A stretch of DNA of 64,000 bases from Leptospira ellinghausenii (GCF_003114815.1 NZ_BFAZ01000002.1:1-64000), one strand, 5' to 3'. Shown: positions 36,190-46,123, counted from the stretch's first letter. The notes: a model not told the origin generated them from the letters alone. Numbers and translations: made by a program.

Positions 36190-38571
36190 TCATATTTCCA
36201 AGGTAAAACCAACATTGATTTGGCGGAATGGACCTGGTTGGATTCCAGTCGGTAATCTTCCAGATACATATTGTTTATCTTGGATGTTTTTTGCATTGAT
36301 GAAAACCGACCATTTGTCTGGAGATCGATACCCTAAACTTGTATTCCATAATTCCACTTTTGGAATGATCCCTTTATTGCCATCTTCCGATTCATCTTTT
36401 GTGTTTAGTAGATCTGAATATTGTTTTCCAATGTATTGGTATTCTAATCGGCCATAGTATCCTTGAGGTGACGAAATAGAAATCGCAGTCGTAATCGTTT
36501 CTTTGGGAACATAGGGTAAATAATTTCCTGTTGTATCACTGGAAATGAATTGGTAGTTATTGACTGTATAAGCAGGTACAATCTCTATCAATTCTCGGCC
36601 ATCACTTGTTTGGGATACTGGGAAAGGATTAAAACTTCTCGATTTAGCTTCAATGCGAGAGTAGATCAACTCAATGGGAACTCTCCATTCTGCTTTTTGC
36701 ATTTTTGCTGGATCCCAAACAACAACAGCTTCACCACCGGTATGTGTAGAGTAACCTGTGTTTGCAGGTCTGATTCCATTTTCACCCCCAACTTCGTTCA
36801 CGTTGATGATTTGATCACGAAAATACATTTTATAACCAACTAGTTCTGTATAAAGATAAGAAGTTAAATCACCTCTTATGCCAGATTCGTAATTTGTAGA
36901 AGTTTCTGGTTTGAGTCTATAGTCATTCCCTTGTGGGCTAAAGGAAGTTCCAAAGGTAGGAGGAGAAAATCCTTTATGAGCTCCCGAAAACCAAATGAAC
37001 TTCTTTGTAATATCATATGTGATTCCAATTCCAGGAAGGATGATATGAGTTCTGGATTCACTTGCACTCCTTCTATTGACAGAAACATCATTGGGTAAAA
37101 CAGCACCTATTCTGTAATCTTCTTGTGTCGCTTGCCTTCTAGTTGTAATTGCTTTTTGTCTCACTTCTTCATATCGAATCCCTGGAATCAATTTCCAATT
37201 CTCAGACAATTGGATTCTGTCTTGGAAATAAGAGGCAAAGGCTTCAATTTTTCTTTCTTGTCGGTTTAGGTTAAAATTCGGTAAGGAAGGTTGTAATAAG
37301 TTATTTGTAAGGGATTCTTCTTGAAGACTTGCTTTGGTTAGATACCCTAATGGATCGTCAGTTTTTTTTAGATTTGTCTGAGTAAGATTATTTTCAGCGT
37401 GGAATCTTAAACCAAGGTCAGTTTCATGTTTGATACCAAAGGTAGAAAATTTGGACTCCAGTTTTGTTTCCAAACCGCCAACTAAAAAAGATTGGTCTCT
37501 GCTCGTATATGTTTCCCGCATATAGATACTGTCACCAGGTCGATTTCCAAGGATTCCAGGAGAGTAGGTCCTGAGAGTATCGGTTGGTGGATTCAAATAC
37601 CCACCTTCATCGGATTTTCCAGATAAAAAGTCTTGTCTTGCCCAATTTCTTTCTGCTTGGGAAACATAGCCTCGAATGATGATGGCATGTTCATCTGTTA
37701 ATTTCCAGTTATGTGAAATTATGGTTTGGCTACGATTTAATTGTTTTTCATCATACTTGGCCGGATTGATTCTTGGGTCTTTCCAAAATAAACCTTGCGA
37801 CAAACCTAAGTAAGTCGACTGCGCATTTTGCATATGATAACCTAATTTGATAGTTGTGCTATGGTTCTCATTCCAATCTTGGATCCATTTTAAATTTCCT
37901 TCTGTTACATCAAAATTTTGATAATTACGAAATCCATTTCCTTGTTTTCTTAAGAGAGAAACTTCAAAAGCACTTGATCCAAAACTTTTACCATAGGAAT
38001 TATAAGTGGAAAGGTATCCATTTTCACCACCTACGTTTTTTGTATAAAAGGTTGATTCCACTGGCGGGCGTTTGGTGACAAAATTTACAATTCCACCAAT
38101 TGTATTTGGACCAAATAAAATGGATCCAGATCCTTTGATCACTTCAATTCGTTCCATTCTTTCAATTGATGGAGAATAATAACTTTCAGGTTGCCCATAA
38201 GGAGAAAGTGATGTAAGAATACCATCTTCAAGGATTAATGTTTTTCTTGATTCTTCATTACTTACCCCTCTAAATCCAATATTGGGTGTGAGTCCCGCTG
38301 CGTCTTGAAACCTAACACTTGCTCCAGGAGCCCTTCTTAATGCTTCCATTGGATCAGTTGGTGATGCTTCCTGTAGATATTTATTATCGAGGATATATGC
38401 TGAGCCTGGGATCTTTTTTAGATCTTCTTTTTTGTTACCAATAACATGGATTCCATCGTTCTTTTGTAGAGTTGGTTCTTTCTCTTCTATCCCTGATTGT
38501 GCGTAATTTTTTGTGCTCAGTAAGAAAAAGAGGATAACAAATAAGAAAAAATGGAATCGGAAAGTATTCAT
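36190..38571 (-). CDS. TonB-dependent outer-membrane receptor (FecA-like)
   Basis: 793 aa. Signal peptide to about residue 25 (LLSTKNYAQS). Plug domain about 40-170: DGIHVIGNKKEDLKKIPGSA, PMEALRRAPGASVRFQDAAG, IGFRGVSNEESRKTLILEDG, IEVIKGSGSILFGPNTIGG and IVNFVTKRPP. The rest is a 22-strand barrel ending GPFRQINVGFTLEI with the terminal aromatic/hydrophobic residue pattern. Closest recognisable type is the Fe(III)-dicitrate/FecA group, lacking the extra signalling domain of E. coli FecA. Last gene of a five-gene operon with two imelysins and a di-heme protein; its start overlaps the previous stop by four bases. Iron or iron-complex uptake is inferred. Confidence 0.92.
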   Translation of the reverse strand: MNTFRFHFFLFVILFFLLSTKNYAQSGIEEKEPTLQKNDGIHVIGNKKEDLKKIPGSAYILDNKYLQEASPTDPMEALRRAPGASVRFQDAAGLTPNIGFRGVSNEESRKTLILEDGILTSLSPYGQPESYYSPSIERMERIEVIKGSGSILFGPNTIGGIVNFVTKRPPVESTFYTKNVGGENGYLSTYNSYGKSFGSSAFEVSLLRKQGNGFRNYQNFDVTEGNLKWIQDWNENHSTTIKLGYHMQNAQSTYLGLSQGLFWKDPRINPAKYDEKQLNRSQTIISHNWKLTDEHAIIIRGYVSQAERNWARQDFLSGKSDEGGYLNPPTDTLRTYSPGILGNRPGDSIYMRETYTSRDQSFLVGGLETKLESKFSTFGIKHETDLGLRFHAENNLTQTNLKKTDDPLGYLTKASLQEESLTNNLLQPSLPNFNLNRQERKIEAFASYFQDRIQLSENWKLIPGIRYEEVRQKAITTRRQATQEDYRIGAVLPNDVSVNRRSASESRTHIILPGIGITYDITKKFIWFSGAHKGFSPPTFGTSFSPQGNDYRLKPETSTNYESGIRGDLTSYLYTELVGYKMYFRDQIINVNEVGGENGIRPANTGYSTHTGGEAVVVWDPAKMQKAEWRVPIELIYSRIEAKSRSFNPFPVSQTSDGRELIEIVPAYTVNNYQFISSDTTGNYLPYVPKETITTAISISSPQGYYGRLEYQYIGKQYSDLLNTKDESEDGNKGIIPKVELWNTSLGYRSPDKWSVFINAKNIQDKQYVSGRLPTGIQPGPFRQINVGFTLEI

Positions 38572-39893
38572 CGATTGAGTCCTTTTAATGGTAAAAAATT
38601 AATTTCGATTTTAGTTAAATCTACATCAGGTGAAAACAAGGGCCTTGCTTGTTTGCCGTTCATTGAAACATGGGATTGAACATACACTGGTAGGTCTCTT
38701 TGGCCTGTTTCAATTGCTGCTTTCGATTGGATGTGTTTGGCATATTGAATGATATGTTCAGGTTGAATGACCATCATTCTATACTGGTATTCTGTGAGTT
38801 CGTTCCTTGGATCTATGGTTTTGCCTTGGACAAAAAAGAGGGCTTCACCCACTTTATCGGCTACCATCACTTGCCATGAAAATTTAATCCCTTCTTCTGT
38901 CCAAATTACCTGACCTGGATAAAATAAGTGGCGAAAGGGAATCAGAATTTGAAATAGAAGAAAAACGATGAGAATCCATTCTCTTGGAAACAAATGTCTG
39001 TTTGTTGGTTTTTCATTCTCTTTGTTTTCGAACTGAATATTGATATGATTTTGTTTTAAAAATCGATTCCATACTTGTTTTGGCCAGTTTGGTGAAAAAA
39101 ATACCAAAGAAGATAAACTCATCACAATTGGGAAAACACCAATCGGAAATAAAAACGAGGTAAACGAGTGAAAGAGAAGGACTACAGTCCATGTTACCAA
39201 TCGAAATCGATGGAAACATAATAAAAAAGGGATCGATAGATCAAATAGAATTCCTATCCAGGAAAAAACGTAAGCGGTAACAGGTAGTCCAAGAATTGGA
39301 TCGAGCCAAGGAAGTTTCCCTTCAGATTGGTACAACCATAATTTTAATGGTAATGCTTCCCACATCCAATCAGGTTGCAGTTTAGCAATTCCACCGAAAA
39401 AATAGACCAATCCAATTTGCAATCGGAATGCATAGATCCATAGTTTTGCAATTGGCATTGGAGTATGGATCCAATTTTGAATTCCTAAAGTTGGTGTATC
39501 ATATTTTGAGATAGGAGATAAGCAAAGTAAAAAACCTAGAATGGAAATCAGGTAATAATGATTCAGGTAAATGGTTGCATCTATAAAATGGAACCAAGTG
39601 AATCCGATCGTAAAAATCATAAGATTCGTGCGAACAAAATATCCAAATAAAATCCCTATCGAAGTCAAAAGTAAAATGATAAATAAAAGGTATATGAACG
39701 AAGGTGGTAAATTCGGGACCCATTCTAGGCCAAAATGTTTGAAGAATAAAGTTGGTTGGATGAAGTAAGTATGGATCCATCCAAAATAAAAGTATCGAAT
39801 GATTAAGATCGTAGTTGTAAGTCCATAACCAAATCTTAGAAACTGTAAGGATAAAGAGGAGACGGGTTGATTAAAAATCTTAATCACCGTCAT
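38568..39893 (-). CDS. HTTM-domain membrane protein
   Basis: 441 aa from ATG 39893, with GGAG eight to nine bases upstream; the GTG/other start at 39917 would overlap the previous gene by 38 bases. About eight hydrophobic helices in the first 320 residues with the HTTM (horizontally transferred transmembrane, vitamin-K carboxylase-related) pattern: RFGYGLTTTILIIRYFYFGW, HFGLEWVP, RLQIGLVYFFGGIAKLQPDW, EALPLKLWLY. The C-terminal about 130 residues are soluble (WQVMVADKVGEALFFVQ, DLPVYVQSHVSMNGKQARPL). HTTM genes often accompany imelysin and DUF1111 genes; the reaction is unknown. Confidence 0.85.
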   Translation of the reverse strand: MTVIKIFNQPVSSLSLQFLRFGYGLTTTILIIRYFYFGWIHTYFIQPTLFFKHFGLEWVPNLPPSFIYLLFIILLLTSIGILFGYFVRTNLMIFTIGFTWFHFIDATIYLNHYYLISILGFLLCLSPISKYDTPTLGIQNWIHTPMPIAKLWIYAFRLQIGLVYFFGGIAKLQPDWMWEALPLKLWLYQSEGKLPWLDPILGLPVTAYVFSWIGILFDLSIPFLLCFHRFRLVTWTVVLLFHSFTSFLFPIGVFPIVMSLSSLVFFSPNWPKQVWNRFLKQNHINIQFENKENEKPTNRHLFPREWILIVFLLFQILIPFRHLFYPGQVIWTEEGIKFSWQVMVADKVGEALFFVQGKTIDPRNELTEYQYRMMVIQPEHIIQYAKHIQSKAAIETGQRDLPVYVQSHVSMNGKQARPLFSPDVDLTKIEINFLPLKGLNR

Positions 39894-41016
39894 TTGTACT
39901 CGCTCCAATGGTTCCACCGAGGGAGCTAATTAATTCTGTATTGATAATCACTCGGAGTTTTTTGAATTCACCTAACATTGATTCTACATCTTGGTTTCCG
40001 TTTGTGATTGCATTTTGGAATGTACCATACTTTGTTTTGAGGGAATTAACGGATTCCGTTGTTGTTCTGATTTGTTCTTGTAACCTTGGGACAATGGATT
40101 CATTACGGAGAGATAAAAATCGATAGAGCCCCACGTCACCTAAATCAGAAATACCTTGTAGGTTTTGGACGAGTGAGTCTAAAGACAAATTTGCATAAGG
40201 AGTTTCCACTTTTGTAATATCTTTCACTCCCAGATTGGTTGCGCGTAACCCAGAAGGTTCGGCAATTTTAATATCGATCATCGTGTTACAGAAAAAAACT
40301 AATTGGTTTGTGATTTCCGTTAAACCATCTTTTGTATTTGGGTAATCAACACTTCCTTTCCCCGCACTTGTGAAGGAATTATAAAAAGAAGAAGATCTGG
40401 ATTTATCCCAATGGTAAAGTAATAAGCCAGATTGTGTTTTAATGTCTTGGATGAGTTTGGTTAGATATGTTTTTCGATTTGTATCTGCAAAAGCTGTATT
40501 GGTAGTTGTAACATTGTCTTTGAAAAGTAGGTATTCGATTGCATCCATACCATCAACTCTTAATCCCGTTGGTGCTAGATTAGAAGTGATTTTGGATTCT
40601 ATAGAAGTTGGATCAATCGGATAGGATCTAGTAAAACTATCTAAATATAAATACACATTATAAGGAATGGAAGCGGGACCAAAATAAGCCCATTCAATTT
40701 GCCGATACGCTAAATCAGCTTCCATCCAAGCATTTCTTACGTTTGTAAGGTTTGTAACATCAGTTGTTGTTACATATGCATTGGCAGCGGTCTGCAGGTT
40801 TGTGATTTTGTTATTTAAATTGGTATATTTAGGAAGGATAAGATTGTTGGAAATATCAAGTAGTAAACTGGAAGTTGAATAGTTTCGAAAGTAGGTATCA
40901 ACAAGTCCTAATATTTGAGCGTTATCAGAGGATTGACCAGGTTTTGTTCCACAATTGATCAGAAGTATGTAGAAACTATAGAAGATAATTTTTGATCGAA
41001 TACTGTGTTTTTTCAT
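39880..41016 (-). CDS. Imelysin-family lipoprotein, degenerate motif
   Basis: 378 aa. Lipobox FYILLINC. Helical imelysin (M75) domain: NVRNAWMEADLAYRQIEWAY, DGMDAIEYLLF, VDYPNTKDGLTEITNQLVFF. The family motif GxHxxE is altered: the glycine is followed by Met-Asp instead of Trp-His, so a metal ligand is missing compared with its paralogue at 42551-43840. Imelysins are surface or periplasmic iron-associated proteins, not proven peptidases. Overlaps the preceding DUF1111 gene by four bases and the next gene by 14. Confidence 0.82.
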   Translation of the reverse strand: MKKHSIRSKIIFYSFYILLINCGTKPGQSSDNAQILGLVDTYFRNYSTSSLLLDISNNLILPKYTNLNNKITNLQTAANAYVTTTDVTNLTNVRNAWMEADLAYRQIEWAYFGPASIPYNVYLYLDSFTRSYPIDPTSIESKITSNLAPTGLRVDGMDAIEYLLFKDNVTTTNTAFADTNRKTYLTKLIQDIKTQSGLLLYHWDKSRSSSFYNSFTSAGKGSVDYPNTKDGLTEITNQLVFFCNTMIDIKIAEPSGLRATNLGVKDITKVETPYANLSLDSLVQNLQGISDLGDVGLYRFLSLRNESIVPRLQEQIRTTTESVNSLKTKYGTFQNAITNGNQDVESMLGEFKKLRVIINTELISSLGGTIGASTNDGD

Positions 41017-42539
41017 AATGATTTTAGAAATGAAATTAATTTGGTTCTCTGGTCTTTGGTTAATGACTTAAAACTATTTTTGGATTGTTCTGCCTCACCA
41101 CCATGCCAAAGAATCGCTTCTTGGATTCCTCTTGCCCTTCCATCATGTAACAGAAATTCATGTCCATTCACTCTTTCGATGAGTCCTAATCCCCATAAAG
41201 GTGTTGTTCTCCATTCATTCCCACTCGCTTTAAAATCAGGTCGAAAATCACTGAGTCCATCTCCCATATCATGGATGAGTAAATCTGTATATGGACGAAT
41301 CTCTTGGTTTGCAATTTCAGCGATAGGGTGGTCGCCTGTTTTAATTCTTGGGATATGACAAGATGCACATCCTATTTGAATGAAAATTTCTTTTCCTCTT
41401 CTCACATCTTCTGATTTCCATCCCCTTCGTCCAGGAACACTGACTAAACTTGTGTAGAATGTAACTCTCGCTAGACGATCATTTGAAATTTCAGGGTTTG
41501 TTCCGTTCCCTGTGGGACTGGAAGAACATAAGTTTTGTCCTGTTGCACAATTTTCTGTAGAAAATATGGATGTTGTGAGTCCAATATCTCCAAGAAAGGC
41601 ACTCGCATTTTGGTGGTTTAAGTTTGGTTGGTTTGCCTTCCATCCAAATCGACCTAAGAAGGATTTTGCTTGTGTGGTATCCCAAACAATATTGGGTCTA
41701 CCTGAAATTCCATCTCCATTTATATCCAATTCATCGACAAACGATCGTATGGTGGCTTCTGGGATTGCTTCCAATAAGCCAAGTCCTGGCATCATGGGTG
41801 CTGTTCTTGGTGAGATCAAATAAGATCCAGAAGCATTGTTTGTTGGGTGGTAAGGTTGGCCGGGATTTGTTACTTTGATCTGAGTGGCACCACCTCCAAC
41901 ATTCCAAGTGATTGTATAATTTGGTTTTCTTAAAGAATAGGATTCTCCATCGGGAAAGATTCCCGGTTCTTCAGTGTAGGTAATGGTAACAATGCCTTCC
42001 TTTGGAATTTGAGTGCCAGTTCCATATTCGGTAATCCCTTCTGTGTTCAATTGGGTGCCGAAATTTGTCATCGCAACTGGTCCCCCCGTTGTTGGGTTGT
42101 TTCCAGGAACACTCAAACGTATTAACATGGAAGATAAACTCGTTCCGTCTGCGGGGGGGCGGCCTCGTCCATCTTTTACATGGCAACTTTGGCAAGACCT
42201 GTTATTAAAAACTGGCCCCAGCCCAGCAACAGAAGAGTTACCTGCGGGTAACCATGTTCGGTTAAAGTTGGCATTCCCATCTTGGAAATCAATAGACCTT
42301 CTGGAATCTAAAACATTGGCAGCTTCTAAATCAAATGCAGATTCTGTGGAATCAAATGTTGTGGTTTCTCCGCCACTGTATTGTTCGCAAGGGTCATTCA
42401 ATGAATCTCCCGAAGAACATGTCGTGGCAGATAAAACTGCCAAAAGTAAAATTGAATTTTTTTCATCATCATTTGAATGTGTTTTGCAACTTACTATGAC
42501 AAATGATATTAGAACAAGGATAAGGTGGATGTATTTCAT
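41013..42539 (-). CDS. Di-heme DUF1111 lipoprotein (cytochrome c / peroxidase-like)
   Basis: 508 aa. Lipobox FVIVSC. Two CxxCH haem c sites: CQSCHVKDGRGRPP near residue 115 and CASCHIPRIKTG near 395. Other family features: DGISGRPNIVWD, FGWKANQPNL, YTDLLIHDMGDGLSD, WRTTPLWGLGL and LHDGRARGIQEAILWHGGEA. DUF1111 (thiol-oxidoreductase-like, PF06537) proteins are nearly always encoded beside imelysins, with a suggested role in redox handling of iron. Eleven bases separate it from the first gene of the operon. Confidence 0.92.
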   Translation of the reverse strand: MKYIHLILVLISFVIVSCKTHSNDDEKNSILLLAVLSATTCSSGDSLNDPCEQYSGGETTTFDSTESAFDLEAANVLDSRRSIDFQDGNANFNRTWLPAGNSSVAGLGPVFNNRSCQSCHVKDGRGRPPADGTSLSSMLIRLSVPGNNPTTGGPVAMTNFGTQLNTEGITEYGTGTQIPKEGIVTITYTEEPGIFPDGESYSLRKPNYTITWNVGGGATQIKVTNPGQPYHPTNNASGSYLISPRTAPMMPGLGLLEAIPEATIRSFVDELDINGDGISGRPNIVWDTTQAKSFLGRFGWKANQPNLNHQNASAFLGDIGLTTSIFSTENCATGQNLCSSSPTGNGTNPEISNDRLARVTFYTSLVSVPGRRGWKSEDVRRGKEIFIQIGCASCHIPRIKTGDHPIAEIANQEIRPYTDLLIHDMGDGLSDFRPDFKASGNEWRTTPLWGLGLIERVNGHEFLLHDGRARGIQEAILWHGGEAEQSKNSFKSLTKDQRTKLISFLKSL

Positions 42540-42550
42540 TTTTTCTTTAT

Positions 42551-43840
42551 TTATTCTAGAACAAGACCATCGTCGCCGATGGAAACTCCGAAACTTGCTG
42601 CTGTTCTTTGCATTGACTTTGCGATTTCTTGTACGGCAGGTTGGATTTGATAACGAAAGAGTTGGTAATCTGCATTTTCAGTAGCAGAACCTGAAACATT
42701 GACTGTTCCAATCATTCGATCAAAACGACTGGAGATAAGGTTGCCACTGCAGGTTTGGTTGAGGGAAGTGTCTTCGGAAAATTCATTCAAACAGAATTGT
42801 TCTGCTGTCGTGATCCGATCTTTGATATAATTTGTTTCTTTTCCTAATAGGTTTTTCAATCCATATCCCGTAATGGTTTTGGAACCAATGTATGTTCCGT
42901 TAAAGATATTTTCTAAACCTTTGGCATCATAATAAAAGTCCGCTTTTGTATTGTCTGAGAAACATGAATGTTCCTCTTCTTGGTCACCGCCAAAAACACC
43001 AGTCATTCTTTCTCCTCCCCATTCACCACCTGCAAACTTGGCTATCCCTCTTAGGATATTTTCAAAGGAAGTGGAACTCGATTTGAATTTTTGAACATAG
43101 GATCCCGACAAAGAAGGATCCCATGCATTTTTAATGAGCAGTAAATGTGATTCTAAAATTTCTGTAGCATACAATAAATAAGCGGAACGTTTTGCTTGTG
43201 TACTTCCCGATCCATTCGCAGTGGTAAAGTTTGTTTGGGTGATGGTTGTACCTGGTGTTGAGTTATTTGTCGCATCAACTCCCCATAAGATATATTCTAT
43301 AGCGTGCCAACCAACGGAAATATTTTTAGCAGTGTCTCCATCGGGGCAAGTTCCTCCTGAACAATCACCTTGGTTTGCATCGATTAATCCTTGTTTTGTG
43401 ACCGTTCCTGTTAACACAACTGTGTCAATGTATCCTTCATCTAATGGCCAGGAATTCATCAATGGTTCGAGTTCCACACCTCCTGTAAGATTTGGATTAT
43501 CAACTGGTCCTTGGCTAAAACGGAAAATTTCCGCTTGTAAGTAACTTCTCCTAGCCTTCCTCCAAAGGGTTCTGATTTCGTTTAGTTCGGAAAGAGTAGG
43601 GGATGCTTTTTGCGTAAAAATAGTTACCTTTTCCCTCATCAAAACTATGTCCGCATAAGCATCGCTATAGTTTTGAAAGGCAATTTGTGAATAGGTTTCT
43701 AAAAAGGCGGCTTGGTTTCCACTTGCACCAACAACGGCTAAGGAAACAAGCAGGGATGCTTCGTTATTATCTTGTTTGGTGCATCCTATCGTGGATATCC
43801 CAAGTGTTAGTACGATGGTAAAAATTCGCTTCCAGAACAT
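42551..43840 (-). CDS. Imelysin-family lipoprotein with intact GxHxxE motif
   Basis: 429 aa. Lipobox GISTIGC. The imelysin domain spans most of the protein: IRTLWRKARRSYLQAEIFRF, GPVDNPNLTGGVEL, NSWPLDEGYID, and GWHAIEYILWG, the GxHxxE metal-site motif. Several cysteine pairs (GDCSGGTCPDGD). First gene of the operon; ribosome site AAAGGAG about 12 bases upstream of ATG 43840. The palindromic operator at 43858-43886 lies directly ahead. Confidence 0.9.
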   Translation of the reverse strand: MFWKRIFTIVLTLGISTIGCTKQDNNEASLLVSLAVVGASGNQAAFLETYSQIAFQNYSDAYADIVLMREKVTIFTQKASPTLSELNEIRTLWRKARRSYLQAEIFRFSQGPVDNPNLTGGVELEPLMNSWPLDEGYIDTVVLTGTVTKQGLIDANQGDCSGGTCPDGDTAKNISVGWHAIEYILWGVDATNNSTPGTTITQTNFTTANGSGSTQAKRSAYLLYATEILESHLLLIKNAWDPSLSGSYVQKFKSSSTSFENILRGIAKFAGGEWGGERMTGVFGGDQEEEHSCFSDNTKADFYYDAKGLENIFNGTYIGSKTITGYGLKNLLGKETNYIKDRITTAEQFCLNEFSEDTSLNQTCSGNLISSRFDRMIGTVNVSGSATENADYQLFRYQIQPAVQEIAKSMQRTAASFGVSIGDDGLVLE

Positions 43841-43857
43841 CAGTTGTTTGTCTCCTT

Positions 43858-43886
43858 TTGATAATGAGAGTTAATCTCAATATCAA
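43858..43886 (-). promoter_or_regulatory. 12-5-12 inverted repeat, candidate Fur-type operator
   Basis: Arms TTGATAATGAGA (43858-43869) and TCTCAATATCAA (43875-43886) match at 11 of 12 pairs. The GATAATGA half-site resembles Fur boxes. It is 18 bases upstream of the first imelysin start, overlapping the leader, as expected for iron-dependent repression of the operon. Confidence 0.65.
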
Positions 43887-44077
43887 TTAAACATGGTTCT
43901 CTGTGGGGGTGCTTAGCGTAAATGAAAAATTGGAACCAAATGTAGTGAGATTTATTATGAACTTAGTTCAAAAAATTGCAACGGTTCGGAAATAAATTAT
44001 TTGACACTCGTTCAAAAAGACACCAAAATGTCTCAATTATTCAAAGTATGTTGCAAATATTCCGATTGGGAGGAAAT

Positions 44078-45343
44078 ATGAAGACAAATAAAGCATTCAG
44101 TTTGGTGCTCGCTTTGTTTCTGGCAGGTTCTTTATCTGCGCAAACACAAGGTGAAATGTTCCAGAGAGTTGGGGTCGTAGGAGATTCCTTAAGCCAAGGA
44201 TTCTTTGGTGTTACTGTAGAGAAAAAAACACAGGACTGGGCTTATCCCGTACTGGTTTCGAAACAAGCAGGAGCATCGGTTTCTTATAATGTTTTGAAAG
44301 GACCATTCGTAAACTTAGAAGATGTACTTAAGTGGGATTGTGGGATTTTTTGTATTGCGGAAAGCATCATTGGTGGAAACAAATCCACTGTTTCCTTGCC
44401 TTCACATGCAGGGATCACAGGTGCAGAGTATACAACTCTATTAAAAACATCTGGTAAATGTGAAGATATCACAGCTACGAAACAAGCAAAAGAATGGTAC
44501 TGGGCAAAGTGGTATTGGTATACATATCGTTGGGTGACTGTTGCTGATTGTAAAGAACCAGACAAATTTCACAGATTTGGTTTACGAGATGCAGGAACAC
44601 AAGCACAAGTGATGGAGAAAGTAAAACCAACTTTCTTATTTGGATCTGCTGGAGCAAACCACGTACTTTGTACAGCACTTCATACTTCTACTGATTGTTT
44701 AGATGAAGCTCGTTTCAAAAGAGACATTCGTGAATTTTTCAGAAGAATGGCTGCTATGGGAAGTTTAAAAGGTGGGGTTTTATTCACTGTTCCAAACGTA
44801 ACAGCAATTGCTTTCCTTGAACCTTACAAAGATCCAAGTGGCAGAGCAAACTACTCTGGACTCAAAGCATTTTTTAGAAACTCAGTATCAAATCCGAACC
44901 AAGTTTTGGATGCGAATGAAATCGGAACTATTTCCAACTTCTTAAATATGTTGAACAATGAAATCAAAGCTCAGGCTGCTACAATGCGTTTTGCAGTTGC
45001 TGACTTACGTGTGATTTTTGATGACCTTAAAGAAAATGGAAGACCTATTCGTAGTGCTTCAGGTTGGTCACCAGGAAATGCGCGAGCAAATTGGCCACTT
45101 CCTAACCAACCAGGTGTTTTTGGTTTAGATGGTGTTCACCCAAATATGTATGGTCACTCACTATTTGCTAATGAGTTGATTAAAGCAATTAACACACGAT
45201 ATGGATATTCAATTCCACAAGTGAGTGAATACACTGCTTGGTATTACGATACATTGAATCGAAATCCAGTTGATTTGAAAAAATTCTTAACAGAGAATAT
45301 TTTCGGTCAGGCAATTTCTTGGGTAGTATCAATCTTTACATAA
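44078..45343 (+). CDS. Secreted SGNH/GDSL-type hydrolase
   Basis: 421 aa from ATG 44078, which has GGGAGG four bases upstream; the frame is open to 43976 but the signal peptide [20 protein letters not shown] starts here. SGNH blocks: [15 protein letters not shown] with the nucleophilic Ser, [10 protein letters not shown] in place of the usual GxND block, and [18 protein letters not shown] with the Asp-x-x-His pair. Six further cysteines (KWDCGIFC) point to a disulphide-bonded exported enzyme. Lipid or acyl-ester hydrolysis is likely; substrate unknown. TTGACA at 44001-44006 may be the -35. Ten bases before the next gene. Confidence 0.83.
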   Translation: MKTNKAFSLVLALFLAGSLSAQTQGEMFQRVGVVGDSLSQGFFGVTVEKKTQDWAYPVLVSKQAGASVSYNVLKGPFVNLEDVLKWDCGIFCIAESIIGGNKSTVSLPSHAGITGAEYTTLLKTSGKCEDITATKQAKEWYWAKWYWYTYRWVTVADCKEPDKFHRFGLRDAGTQAQVMEKVKPTFLFGSAGANHVLCTALHTSTDCLDEARFKRDIREFFRRMAAMGSLKGGVLFTVPNVTAIAFLEPYKDPSGRANYSGLKAFFRNSVSNPNQVLDANEIGTISNFLNMLNNEIKAQAATMRFAVADLRVIFDDLKENGRPIRSASGWSPGNARANWPLPNQPGVFGLDGVHPNMYGHSLFANELIKAINTRYGYSIPQVSEYTAWYYDTLNRNPVDLKKFLTENIFGQAISWVVSIFT

Positions 45344-45353
45344 GGTATTAACG

Positions 45354-46031
45354 ATGAGTAAACGGTTTATAGGAATTCTTTCGGTTTGTAGTTTTTTCTT
45401 AGCCTTGTTTGTTTTTTCTATTTGGAAGTTCACTTCTGATAAAACAAAACAAGATACAGTTATGTCAAATTCCGATTTTGGCAGTTCAGAAAAACACGCA
45501 AATTCGTTGTTTGATGATCCAGAATTTGCGGATGCTCCCAATCCTGAAGAATTGGAATTGGCACAAGCGGAAGTGCTATGGCCGTTTGCTCTCGAAAAAA
45601 AACCAAATCGTAAGGAAGAGATTAAAGAAGAGTGGAGAGATTTTGCGGCGAAATACCCAAATAATTTCTACATTCCGCGTGAAATTCGCGCTCCTCTCAC
45701 TGAAAAACAAGAGAAAGAACAACTTGATATGTTGGATTCTTTTACCGCAATGGATGCTAGTTTTTCAGCAAGCCAATCGAAGGAAAAATGGGCAGACAAA
45801 CCTTCGAGTGAAGAGCCGAATGTTGGAGAACGTCCTACTCCTAAAGCGCAAAAAGCTTACTTTGATTTTAAAATCAATGAATTAGAATCACGTATCCAAA
45901 TGGTTGAATATTGGCTCGAAAACAAAAAACCTGATAGTGAAGTCAAAGGATCTGCTGAGAAAGATTTACAAGTCTGGCGCAAAGAACTAGCGACATTAAA
46001 AGAAGTAAGGAACCAAGTTCCAAATAGTTAA
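45354..46031 (+). CDS. Membrane-anchored protein of unknown function, partner of the SGNH hydrolase
   Basis: 225 aa. One N-terminal membrane helix (IGILSVCSFFLALFVFSIW), then a periplasmic, strongly charged and mostly helical part: PEELELAQAEVLWPFAL, WRDFAAKYPNNFYIPREIRA, and a C-terminal pair of helices about 165-220 (FKINELESRIQMVEYWLENK). The layout resembles lipase chaperones (membrane anchor plus helical scaffold), but I see no sequence motif to support that. Co-transcribed with the hydrolase; a terminator follows 23 bases after the stop. Confidence 0.72.
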   Translation: MSKRFIGILSVCSFFLALFVFSIWKFTSDKTKQDTVMSNSDFGSSEKHANSLFDDPEFADAPNPEELELAQAEVLWPFALEKKPNRKEEIKEEWRDFAAKYPNNFYIPREIRAPLTEKQEKEQLDMLDSFTAMDASFSASQSKEKWADKPSSEEPNVGERPTPKAQKAYFDFKINELESRIQMVEYWLENKKPDSEVKGSAEKDLQVWRKELATLKEVRNQVPNS

Positions 46032-46054
46032 ACATTCAATCCATTCCAAAGAAT

Positions 46055-46087
46055 AAAGCTTCCTAATATTAGGAAGCTTTTTGTTTT
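46055..46087 (+). terminator. Rho-independent terminator
   Basis: Perfect 13-bp stem AAAGCTTCCTAAT / ATTAGGAAGCTTT followed by TTTGTTTT; ends the hydrolase operon. Confidence 0.92.
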
Positions 46088-46123
46088 ACAATCCTCACCA
46101 AATATAAAACCATAGATACATCC

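Noticed and set aside
44018..44033. Inverted repeat AGACA-N6-TGTCT near the SGNH hydrolase promoter
   Set aside because: Only five-base arms and no linked regulator; expected by chance in a window this size.
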